Assembly: GCF_902167145.1 (NCBI RefSeq)
Contig: NC_050101.1
Location: forward strand, 130,292,990 to 130,356,989
DNA from: Zea mays
Taxonomy: Eukaryota; Streptophyta; Magnoliopsida; Poales; Poaceae
DNA length: 64,000 bases
Direction of reading: 5' to 3'
Below the pieces are notes generated by a model that had not been told where the DNA came from, searched no databases, and worked only from the letters and a program-made list of their open reading frames with translations. Shown here one piece after another: positions 21,496 to 31,279 of the stretch. A program made the position numbers and the translations under genes. The stretch's first letter is position 1. Every line of letters starts with the position of its first letter.

Positions 21496-23247
21496 CCCAC
21501 CCAGGCGTCGACTACACTCTTCCGCGCACCCTCAAGCCTCACCGGAGCTCAGTTCACCGCCGTTTGCCCGTGCGCGGCGTGTCTGCGGTCACTCGAGCCA
21601 CTGCCACCGTAGACCGGCCAGTCCAGCTTTCCCCAGCCCCATCCAACCCTCGGAGACGAGTGTGCACACATCAGTAAAGCTCCCCGAGCGAGGAATCGAA
21701 GCCTGCTTCGCCGGAGAGGCCAGTCCACGGTCGCCGGAGTTCTCAACCCCGCCGGAGTACGTGGACCGGGTAATCCACTCAACCATTTTCCGATTCCTTG
21801 TGCACACGGTCACTACATTACCCCGTGAAGCTCACCGTGCTCTTGGATTGAACCAGATCGCCGTGGTTTGCCCGGTACACTCGCCGCCGACGAGAACACC
21901 CGCCTGCGCACGTGGACCGAGCGATTCCGGCCATCCCCGCCGTCGAGCCGCACCTCGCTGTGACTGCCAGAACCTCCCCGAGCCAACCCTGCCCTTCGCC
22001 GGACCTATCTCGCCGCTGGTAAGCCACGCCATCCTTTTCTTTCCCGCGGGTACTGTTTACATTGGGGGAAGGACCTCGGGGAAGAAGAAGGAAAGGTCAG
22101 GGGGCTTTTTGAACTGTCAGCGACCCAGGGGAATAGTGGCGCAAGGGTAGAACTGCGAAGATTGATTTAGCTTTAACCCAGAGACCTCCATGTAAACTGT
22201 TTTTCCAGGAAAATCTTATTAAATAGTTGTGCTATTTGACTAGGGTTAGAAAAATTTGGAGAAGTTTATATCTACCTACTGACCTATTTAAAAATGTTAA
22301 ACCTCTCTGTCCACTCCATTAAGTTAGTTTTTACCCCTTATTCCATAATATGCTTAAGATTAAGAAAAATAGAAAAGGTGATTTAAATAATGAACCAGAG
22401 GGCACCCCTATTTTTGTTAGGGTACTTATTCAATGTAGTTCACTGGAAAAATCTATCATACCTTGGTTTAGTATAAAATAAGTGGGATACCTTTTATTTA
22501 AATAAAACAAGAAAAACTTAGAAAAACCCTACAAAAATAACCCCAAGGTGAAAACACCCCCACCCTTGGGATAGTTAATGTTTTGTTATTAAGAACTTAG
22601 GAAAAATATGAAATCTGCTGTTTGACATTTTTCAAATAACAATGTAGTAGAAAGTGCCTTTTTGACATTAAACTTTAGAAAATCATAACTAAATAACCAC
22701 CCCTTAGCCTTCTGTGGTTTTTGGCACAGAAGCCTATTATTACTGTTAGATGCCAACAAAAATAACCCTTAGGACAGACCCCACCTCTAATTAAGAGTTG
22801 TAGTACAAAGTGGCCCATTTACCCAATTTTTATTCTTTTTGTCTTAAGCATAGACTTTATATGTTGAGCCTCAAATTCTTAAAACAGGCTAGAATAGCAA
22901 ATGGCAACCCACTGTAATTTTTACAGAATTTTTGGAAAATATTAAACCACTGTCGTAGTTCAAACCTACACTAGAAACCATAAGGAGAAATTAAAGAAAG
23001 GAAAATGAATAATGGTAATTAGTGTCATCCTAAAACCCTTGTAATTTGTCACTGAAATATATAAAGACAATACAAATCCACTATGTTATCCTCAATGAAA
23101 ACCTAAGCCTAAAATGTAATAAGCATAACCCACTGGAAGCCCCGCATGGCTAAGAAACCCTAAGTTACTTCTTGACTTAGTTTCTTTTAGCATAATGTTA
23201 TTAAATCCTGCATAATCATGACATACATGTTCATTGCATTTCGATAG

Positions 23248-23367
23248 ACTATAACCTTGCTGACGGAGAGTACATCCTCGTGCCAAAGCAAGGAGCTGCT
23301 CAGGAGGTAGCCCCGGACCCAGCACCAGAGCCTGCACCAGAGGACCTGCCTGCCACTGCTTTGGAAG
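23248..23367 (+). other. Exon-like block in the LTR of B (120 nt)
   Basis: Preceded by TTTCGATAG and followed by GCAAGCCCCGG, a GC-type splice donor. The block is open in the phase that starts two bases in, reading ADGEYILVPKQGAAQEV then a Pro/Glu/Ala-rich stretch. Its length is a multiple of three. The 3' LTR copy (42824-42943) keeps the same length and open phase with a few substitutions. Element C has a 69-nt counterpart at 45139-45207 with the same flanking signals and phase. Its coding status is unproven because no ATG lies in the block. Confidence 0.45.
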
Positions 23368-24302
23368 GCAAGCCCCGGTTTATACATAACCTGTTATTTA
23401 TGCTATTTTATTTCACTTAATGATTGTAGGATTGATTGTGCACTTAGGTGTAGGATTTGTTTGAAACCCTAGTTGCATGATATCAGGAATCCTTTTGAGA
23501 TGAATACTAGTATGATAGGTCGAGTAGTTGCTTTATTTAATTAGGATCTCGGTAGAAGACGAGTGATTTTTCTAGCACTCGCTCGAGATCAAGTTTTGGT
23601 TGTACCCACCTTCATACTATTATGATACTAGTGGTAGACAACAATCCATGGGGATTGGTTGTCTACGAGATGGAAAAATGGAATAAGGATTAACGTGCGG
23701 ATACCTGTGTCAAGCGTTTGAACGTACTAAACACATACCGAGAAATATGGTAAATCGGTAAGCCTAGTACCTGAGTGAACCTGCCCGCAGACATATCCCC
23801 TCACGTGACCTGAGACGAGGTCTCCCATTCCAGTTATGGTGGGTACAAGTGCGGTCACTGCACGACGGCAGTCGGGGTCAGTGAGGCATTGTACGCCAAG
23901 GCGGTGAGCCCTGATCTGTTGCCAGGGAATCGATGGGGACGCTTGATGTGTGTGGGGACGGAGTGCCCCTACATGTCGTGTGTTTAGGTTTACCTTGCAA
24001 GGTTTAAAAACTCGATTCGAATCGTCTGCTTCTCGCAGCTAATGAGACTGCTTGATCCATTGTACTGCATTGAGTAACAAGTGGAAATATGATGAGTTGA
24101 TATAAGATGTTGATTGCTAATAATGCTTGCTACTATGTATGAGTAGATAGTACAATTTTAGCCTTAAGAGAGTCACACTTAAATTGACAAAGTTAAAACT
24201 TGACTTAGAAACTCAGCTAGTGCTTTTGGCAACCAAACCCCACAGCCAAACAGCTGCATGTCTAGAGGTAGAGGAGTAGACTCCTCACACCGGGTAAGTC
24301 TA

Positions 24303-24455
24303 GCTGAGTATTAGTATACTCAGCCTTGCTTGTGGCACAATTTTATAGGTTCTCTGGAGGACATGGTTGCTGGAGTGACTTGGCCGTCCATCTTGCCACC
24401 GGGTTGGACTGTCGAGTGGGACCCTACCTCGGCTGAGGAGGAGCATGAGGAGTGA
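24303..24455 (+). other. Hairpin, acceptor-like site and small frame in the LTR of B
   Basis: GCTGAGTA and TACTCAGC (24303-24323) form a perfect 8-bp stem, followed by a tract ending TTTTATAG (AG at 24347-24348) and a frame containing MVAGVTWPSILPPGWTVEW and ending in SAEEEHEE and a stop. The phase agrees with the exon-like block at 23248-23367 if 23368-24348 were removed as a 981-nt GC-AG intron. The 3' LTR has the same arrangement at 43879-44031. It could equally be an RNA structure used in packaging or polyadenylation. Confidence 0.45.
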
Positions 24456-24768
24456 TGGGACAGGCTTCCCCATCTCTCTGTTTATTTACCGTTAGTTTTA
24501 TTCCGCTGCAATTCGAACAATGATGACTACTTTTGCAAAACTCCGATGATGATGTAATAATTTAATACTCTTTCATGCATGGTTTTATGCTTTATTGTAT
24601 TTGCTCTGTGACTCACCATCGAGTGAGATTGTGGTACTTGATCCTGTCAGTGGCCGTGTCGGACTAGATCCGAGGGATTGACGGGTTATTCCCATTTAAG
24701 TGTGGTCCAGCCTCTGAGGCGGGACTTAGGCACTTAAGTTGGAATAATTCGGGCAGTTCCGCCACAGC

Positions 24769-24784
24769 TGGTATCGGAGCTTGT
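24769..24784 (+). other. Primer-binding site of B
   Basis: TGGTATCGGAGCTTGT two bases after the LTR end, tRNA-iMet type. Confidence 0.8.
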
Positions 24785-25185
24785 ACCACCACAGAGGAAT
24801 CAATAAAATATAAATACCATCATTTTCCAAAATAAAATTTGATAGAAACAATGTTGGATAGATAGTAGGACGAGCAGGATAGACCTAGGACGTGAAGCCT
24901 TAGGATGGTAGAAGGGTAGCTAGGTGGCTAAGTGATTAGGCCCTACAGGCCACTTTTACAGGATGGGAGTTCTTCTCTACTCCTTTTATCTTGTTGTGAG
25001 GTCATTTAGGACGAGCATGCATGCATTCTTAATTAAACAAATGGATATTTGAGTAAAGACTTAAAAACAAGATGATAACCAACTAAGTCCTCAGTATCAT
25101 TTTATTTAACTAGAGAAAGGCTGAGTTTATTTTTCTTGTTCTTTTTATAATTCTTTTTCTTTTACTTACGCTTAACCGTACATAG
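24785..25185 (+). other. Leader of B between primer-binding site and accessory ORF
   Basis: About 400 bp, AT-rich, without a credible ORF. The last 60 bases are pyrimidine-rich (TTCTTTTTCTTTTACTTACG) and end in TAG directly before ATG 25186, as at a 3' splice site. Confidence 0.5.
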
Positions 25186-26054
25186 ATGACTTCCCACGGA
25201 TCCTCAGAGGACGGAAATGCACTATCCCACACTGACGGGCTTGCACGAGAGGGCTTTCCCCACATTTTGTGGGAGGTACTTCAGGGGGCCGGATACGCGA
25301 CACCCCCTCAGTACGCGGTGCAGCAGTTCGAGAAGCACCGAGTGCCCCGCTGTAGGGTGAGGATGACCTTGGAGCCTCATCCCCTGCAGCCAGGCTGGCG
25401 CTCCTTGGACTCTGAGTCTTTTGGATACCGAGCTGAGGACATGATCGAGGCGATCGCTTTGCATGGATTGACCACTTTCTGCGGATTCCATCCTTTGGAG
25501 CTGGCTACCCACCCCATTGGTTTGTTCCCCGCCGAAAGGGAGGACGACCCAATGTGGAAGGATCGGGTGGAGCATGCCAAGGATATCTGGGCCATCTACC
25601 CTGGCAGACTGCGCACTTGACCGTACGGTGCATGAATGCTCTGTATCGTCTGCAAGTGATGCGCGGCGAGGCGATGTCCCATCTGATGGCACTATTGGAG
25701 GCAACAAAGATTACTTTGGACAACAGGGAGGAGCTTGTGATTGATTTGTCCACTGAAATGGTGGAGAAGGACTTGCAGGTGGAGCAGCTATCCACTGATA
25801 TCCAAGAGTTGGAGGAACTAGTGGGCACCAGGGAGAACACCATCGAGGTTCTCGAGGATCAACTCATTAACACCCAGCAGCAGCTTGCTAAGGCTAACGA
25901 GCACCTGGATATGCATCATCAGGAGATCCAGGACATGGAGGCCAACGAGGACGTCAACATCGAGGGAGGAGAGGAGCCTGCCTCTAGTGTAGACACTGCT
26001 GGCTCAGGGAGACCACCTTCCCCCGAGTCGAGTGTTGCCTCGTTCGCTCACTAG
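25186..26054 (+). pseudogene. Accessory ORF of B between LTR and gag, frameshifted
   Basis: It starts MTSHGSSEDGNALSHTD at ATG 25186. A globular first half (EKHRVPRCRVRMTLEPHP; WRSLDSESFGYRAEDMIEAI) is in one phase and ends at TGA 25618-25620. The second half continues in another phase from about 25590 (RCMNALYRLQVMRGEAMSHL) into a predicted coiled coil of Glu/Leu/Asp repeats and a Ser/Glu tail, ending TAG 26052-26054. A single-base indel near 25590 explains the break. The order globular domain, basic helix, coiled coil matches the accessory ORF of C. I recognise no enzyme motif. Confidence 0.7.
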
Positions 26055-26360
26055 GTGTCCGGGATATAGTTAGACGTTGGTGATGATAGGACTCCTCGCA
26101 GCTAGCTTAGCTTTTGCACCCTTGGAGTACTAGGCTAGATAGAGTTGAGTCTTTTTGGGACAAATGATGTAACCGTGATAAACTCTTTTGGAAGCATGGT
26201 TGATGGATGCTGTTATCAGTTTTAAATTTGGAAGGAAAAATTTATGCCTTTAAAATCTTTTTGTTTAAGTTGGAATCTATCATTTTGACTTTGACCCTTT
26301 TCGCCGCGATTAAACCTTGAACTTGGAGATGTGGTGTTAAGTATGTATGTGGTTTTTCAG
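26055..26360 (+). other. Spacer between accessory ORF and gag of B
   Basis: A T-rich spacer with no conserved frame, ending GTGGTTTTTCAG immediately before the gag ATG: a strong 3' splice-site-like sequence. Confidence 0.5.
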
Positions 26361-27383
26361 ATGGCCGGTAGGCAGCGTCGTGGCCAGAATGAGCGCGTTC
26401 CTCCACCCCCGCCACCGCCTCCCACTCTGCAGGAACTAATGGCCCAGCAGAATGAGATCTTGAGGCAGCTAGCTCAGCGTCAGCCACCACCTCAGCACTA
26501 TGGTGGTGGAGACCATCAGCGTCACCCCGCGGCAGCTACCTACCAGGAGTTCTTCAGTACCCAGCCACCATTGTTCACCAGGGTAGAGGACCCACTTGAT
26601 GCAGATGTGTGGTTGCGAGTGGTGGAATCCAAATTCCCGCTACTCCATGGAGCTTGCTCAGAGGTCACTAAAGTCAGGTTCGCCACCCAGCAGCTTCGCG
26701 GACCCGCAAGGACTTGGTGGGACCATTTTCTTGCCATGCAGCCAGAGGATCAAGAGGTGGAATGGAGGGAGTTCAAGGCAACTTTCAGGGGACACCACAT
26801 ACCAGCCGGGATTATGGACCGAAAGCTCAACGAGTTTCTGGCACTCACTCAGGGCAACAGGACAGTGTTGCAGTATGCCCAGGCTTTTAATGACTTGTGC
26901 CAGTATGCTGGATATCACGCAGACACGGATGAGAAGAAGAGAGACAGGTTCAGGACGGGGCTCAGCACTAAGCTCCGTGATCGTCTCAACACCGTCAGGG
27001 CCAACAGTTACAATGAGTTGGTCAACATGGCTATCTCCCAGGAGGACTGCATTACAGCTCGACAGGCGGAAAAGAAGAGGAAGACCCCTGTGGCAGGACC
27101 CTCAGCTCAGCCACAGCGCTTTAGGATTGTGTCCGACACACAGAACAGGGGACCCCAGCAGCAGCAAGGAAGATGGGTGATCCGACCACAGCAGCAGCAG
27201 CAACAGGCACCCAACCGCACCCAGTTTCCAGCTCAGAGGAACAATCAACAGCAGCAGTACCGCTAGGCGAATGATAACAGGTGTTTCACGTGTGGCAACA
27301 CCGGACACTATGCCAAGAATTGCCCCCGGAACCAGCAGAGGCAGGGGCAGAATGTCAATCAGAACCAAGGCAAGAGACAGAAG
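26361..27383 (+). pseudogene. gag: gag of element B, one nonsense codon
   Basis: I place the start at ATG 26361 (MAGRQRRGQNERVPPPPPPP) because it follows the acceptor-like TTTTTCAG; an upstream in-frame ATG exists at 26331 region. A Pro/Gln-rich start leads to the Gag core (EDPLDADVWLRVVESKFPLL; GPARTWWDHFL; RTVLQYAQAFNDLCQYAGYH), a Gln-rich linker, an in-frame TAG at 27264-27266, then a zinc knuckle [14 protein letters not shown] (about 27282-27323) in the same phase. The TAG separates capsid from nucleocapsid and pol. Gag and pol are otherwise one continuous phase, as usual in chromoviruses. Confidence 0.88.
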
Positions 27384-29965
27384 GTGCAAGTGAGGCAGGG
27401 CAGGCTGAACTTCACCACCATGGCTGATATTCCAGAGGGAGCACCCGTCATGACCGATATCTTTACAGTTTTGTATTATCCTGCCATTATTCTTTTTTAT
27501 TCTGGTGCATCGCATAGTTTTATCAGCGCAAAATTTAGTGCCAAGTGCCAATTACCTTTTCACCACACCAATGGGGGTATCACAATTTCAACACCAGGAG
27601 GCAGGGTTGCCACTTACCAAATTAACAAGAATGTGCCTATAAAGTTTGGTAGTCTAATAATTAAAACCAACCTCCTCATTTTGGGTTTGGATAGTGTGGA
27701 TATCATATTGGGAACTGACTGGTTGACCAAACATCAGGCTGTGATTGATATTGCAGCTAGGGCCATTGAGGTGCACTCATCCACTTGTGGTGAAACCACA
27801 CTATATTTGCCCGACCAGGGATGCACCCGTTCTTGTGCCTTTGTTATGTTAGAATCCCCAGTAGAAAAGATCCCAGTGGTCTGTGACTATCCGGATGTGT
27901 TTCCAGATGAATTGCCAGGGATGCCACCTGACCGAGACATTGAGTTCGCAATCGAGTTACAACCCGGGACTGCTCCTATCTCCAAGAGACCCTATAGGAT
28001 GCCTCCCTCGGAATTGGCAGAACTGAAAAAGCAATTGCAAGAGTTGTTGGACAAGGGGTTCATTCGCCCAAGTACTTCACCATGGGGATGTCCTGCCTTA
28101 TTCGTGAAGAAAAAGGATGAGAGTTTGAGGATGTGTGTTGACTACCGCCCTCTCAATGCGGTGACTATCAAGAACAAATACCCACTGCCCTGTATTGATG
28201 TTCTGTTTGATCAGTTGGTAGGAGCCAAGGTATTCTCCAAGATAGACCTTCGCTCAGGTTACCATCAGATCAAGATCCGTGCCAGCGATATTCCCAAGAC
28301 GGCTTTCTCTACCAGATATGGGCTGTATGAGTTTTTGGTGATGTCTTTTGGGCTGACCAATGCCCCGGCATATTTTATGTACTTGATGAACTCAGTATTT
28401 ATGCCAGAGTTGGACAAGTTCATGGTCGTTTTCATTGATGATATTCTGGTCTATTCCAAGAATGAAGCCGAGCACACCAAACATTTGCATACTGTACTTC
28501 AAAGACTGCGTGACCATCAGTTGTATGCCAAGTTGTCTAAACGTGAATTCTGGCTGAAGGAGATTAAATTCTTGGGTCACACAATTTCTCAGGATGGGAT
28601 ATCAGTTGATCCTGAGAAGGTGTAGGAGGTGATGGATTGGAAACCCCCGACTACAGTGAAGCAAATTCGGAGTTTTCTGGGATTGGCAGGGTATTATCGA
28701 CGATTTATTCTGGATTTCTCCAGGATTGCCAAACCAATGACTGAACTATTAAAGAAGGGAGTCAAGTATGATTGGAGCCAAAAGTGTGAAGATGTCTTTC
28801 ATACTTTGAGGCAGCATTTAACAACAGCCCCAGTGCTGGCTCAACCTGACAACACCAAGCCATTTGAAGTTTATTGTGATGCTTCTGGTACTGGATTGGG
28901 ATGTGTCTTGATGCAAGAGAACAGAGTCATTGCTTATGCTTCCCGAGCACTCAGGCCCCATGAGCAGAACTACCCTACACATGATCTGGAATTGGCAGTT
29001 GTAGTTCATGCTCTTAAGATATGGAGACACTACTTGATGGGAGCTCACTGTAACACCTACACTGATCACAAGAGTCTCAAATACATCTTCACTCAGGCAG
29101 ATCTGAACATGAGGCAAAGGAGATGGTTGGAGTTAATCAAGGACTATGATTTAGAGGTGCATTACCATCCCGGCAAAGCCAATGTTGTGGCAGATGCCTT
29201 GAGCAGAAAGGCCCAGTGCAATTGTATGAGCATGGATGCGAGAGTTACCACCCTGTGCGATGAGTTGTGCAAGCTGAACCTGGAAGTTGTTCCTTCGGGT
29301 GACTTAAGTTATATCTCAGTGGAACCCACATTGCAAGAGCAAATAGTGAGGGCACAGATTGAGGATAAGGGTGTTCAAATGATTAAGGAAATGGTCAAGC
29401 AAAAGGCAGAGAATTACAAATGCTTCCGTCAGGACAGCAAGGGAATTTTATGGTTTGGAGACCGATTGGTTGTTCCCAAGGACCCTGAGCTCAGAAAGAA
29501 GATACTGGATGAAGCTCACCTTTCCAAATTCTCCATGCACCCTGGTAGCAACAAGATGTACCATGATCTCAGAACTTTATATTGGTGGACCAGAATGAAG
29601 AGGGAAATTGCCAAGTACATATCCGAGTGTGACACTTGCCAGAGGATAAAGGCTAGTCACTTGAAGGCAGCAGGCCCTTTGCAACCCCTTCCCATACCAT
29701 CTTGGAAATGGGAGGACATTTGCATGGATTTTATAGTGGGATTGCCCAATACCTCCAGGCACCATGATTCCGTTTGGGTTATTGTGGACAGGTTGACCAA
29801 GACCGCTCATTTCTTGCCAGTGCACACCACCCACAAGACAGAGAAGTACGCAGAAATTTATGTTGATCAAATAGTGCGATAGCATGGTATTCCAAAGACC
29901 ATTATATCTGACAGAGGAGCACTGTTTGTGGCACGCTTTTGGGAGAAGCTGCAAGAATCACTTGG
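27384..29965 (+). pseudogene. pol: pol of element B, first part (protease, RT, RNase H, start of integrase)
   Basis: Same phase as gag. The protease motif reads [10 protein letters not shown] with Tyr (codon 27498-27500) where the catalytic Asp is expected. RT follows ([31 protein letters not shown] at about 28425-28455), then RNase H ([23 protein letters not shown], about 28865-29210), then the integrase zinc-binding end and the start of its core ([24 protein letters not shown]). In-frame TAG codons lie at 28623-28625 (between RT and RNase H) and 29880-29882 (integrase). The gene is cut at 29965 by element E and resumes at 38940. RT catalytic Asp residues are present. Confidence 0.9.
29961..29965 (+). 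other. Target-site duplication of E, left copy
   Basis: CTTGG, identical to 38940-38944 on the other side of element E. Confidence 0.9.
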
Positions 29966-31229
29966 TGAAAGGGAAATGTGCCCTTGGGCCATTTCTAAGT
30001 ATTTTGGTGATTGAGTGCAAACACAAGTGCTTAATTGTGAGAATATGCCCATGGTTGAACAAAGTGCAAATCACAAGTAAAGGTATGTTTCTAAGCCTTA
30101 GTACATTGGTTTTGTGTACTAATATCTTGTCTAAGTGTTAGAAACAGAAAGAAGAAGAGAAGAGAAGACTTGGCTGTGTACAGCCAAGGGGCTGTTTCGG
30201 TCTGGGGCACCGGACTGTCCGGTGGTGCACCGGACAGTGTCCGGTGCGCCAGGCTGCCTCGGCCGAAGAGGCCGCTCTCGGGTTTTTCTCCGGCGACTTC
30301 GGCTAAAATTCACCGGACTGTCCGGTGTGCACCGGACTGTCCGGTGAGCCAACGGTCGGCCGGGCCAACGGTCGGCCGCGCGATCGGCGCGCGACACGTG
30401 GCCGAGCCAACGGTCGGAAGGAAGCACCGGACTGTCCGGTGTGCACCGGACTGTCCGGTGCGCCAGATCTGCAACGGTCGGCAACGGTCGGCTGCGCCTA
30501 TTAAGGAAACAAATCGGGCACCGGACAGTGTCCGGTGTGCACCGGACTGTCCGGTGCGCCCGACGACAGAAGGCAGGAATGGCCTTCCAGATTTGTTCTC
30601 AACGGCTCCTAGCTGCCTTGGGGCTATAAAAGGGACCCCTAGGCGCATGGAGGAGGACACCAAGCATTCCTACAACCTTTCTAAGCACCAAGACATTGAT
30701 CTAGCGCATTCGATTCATTGTGATAGCATATAGAGCTCTTGTGGAGTTGTGTACTCTTTGAGTTGTGTTGCGAGCTCTTATTGCTGCTTGTGTGCGTGTT
30801 GCTCTGATCTTTTGAAGTCTTGTGTGCGTTGCTCATTCCCTCCCTTGCTCCGTGATTCTCTGTGAACATCTTTTGTAAGGGCGAGAGGCTCCAAATTGTG
30901 GAGATTCCTCGCAAGCGGGATTGAGAAAAGAAAAGCAAGAACACCGTGGTATTCAAGTTGATCATTGGATCACTTGAGAGGAGTTGAGTGCAACTCTCGT
31001 CCGTTGGGACGCCACAACGTGGAAGTAGGCAAGTTTTGTACTTGGCCGAACCACGGGATAACCACCGTGTCATCTCTGTGATTGATTTCTTGTGGTTATT
31101 GTGTTTTTGACTCCTCTCTAGCCACTTGGCCATAATTGTGCTAACACTTAACAAGTTTTTGTGGTTTAAGTTTTGAAGTTATTCAGGATCACCTATTCAC
31201 CCCCCCCCCCCCCCCTCTAGGTGCTCTCA
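29966..31229 (+). repeat. 5' LTR of element E
   Basis: 1,264 bp, TGAAAGGGAAATGTGCCC...GGTGCTCTCA. Palindromes CACCGGACTGTCCGGTG and the related form with GTGTCC occur in pairs at about 30205-30250, 30308-30343, 30424-30461 and 30519-30560. A TATA box is at 30625-30632. A run of 16 C near the end (31200-31215) is 8 C in the other LTR. Confidence 0.93.
30625..30632 (+). promoter_or_regulatory. TATA box, 5' LTR of E
   Basis: TATAAAAG in GGGGCTATAAAAGGGACCC, downstream of the palindrome field. The copy in the 3' LTR is at 38343-38350. Confidence 0.8.
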
Positions 31230-31231
31230 AT

Positions 31232-31246
31232 TGGTATCGGAGCCGT
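31232..31246 (+). other. Primer-binding site of E
   Basis: TGGTATCGGAGCCGT two bases after the LTR end, tRNA-iMet type. Confidence 0.85.
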
Positions 31247-31279
31247 TCTCTTCAAGAAAGGGACTAACCGCCCGAAGAG

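Larger units (their letters stand above)
20636..24766 (+). repeat. 5' LTR of element B
   Basis: 4,131 bp. U3 runs to a TATA box at 21489-21495, followed by a GC-rich leader to a donor-like CTG/GTAAGCC at 22018/22019 and an AT-rich stretch. A short exon-like block follows (23248-23367, flanked by ATAG and GCAAGC), then a hairpin (24303-24323), an acceptor-like TTTTATAG (24341-24348) and a small frame ending TGA at about 24455. It lacks 200 bp present in the 3' LTR (41601-41800). Other differences are scattered substitutions. Confidence 0.92.

Noticed and set aside
21662..22150. 162-codon ORF in the LTR of B, also at 41038-41526
   Set aside because: Preservation in both LTRs reflects recent common origin. 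There is no recognisable domain and it runs across a likely splice donor at 22019. It could be part of a leader exon but is not supported as a protein.
30205..30560. Repeated palindromes resembling a CRISPR array
   Set aside because: Spacing is irregular, units are LTR cis-elements present in every Sirevirus LTR here, and the genome is a plant's.
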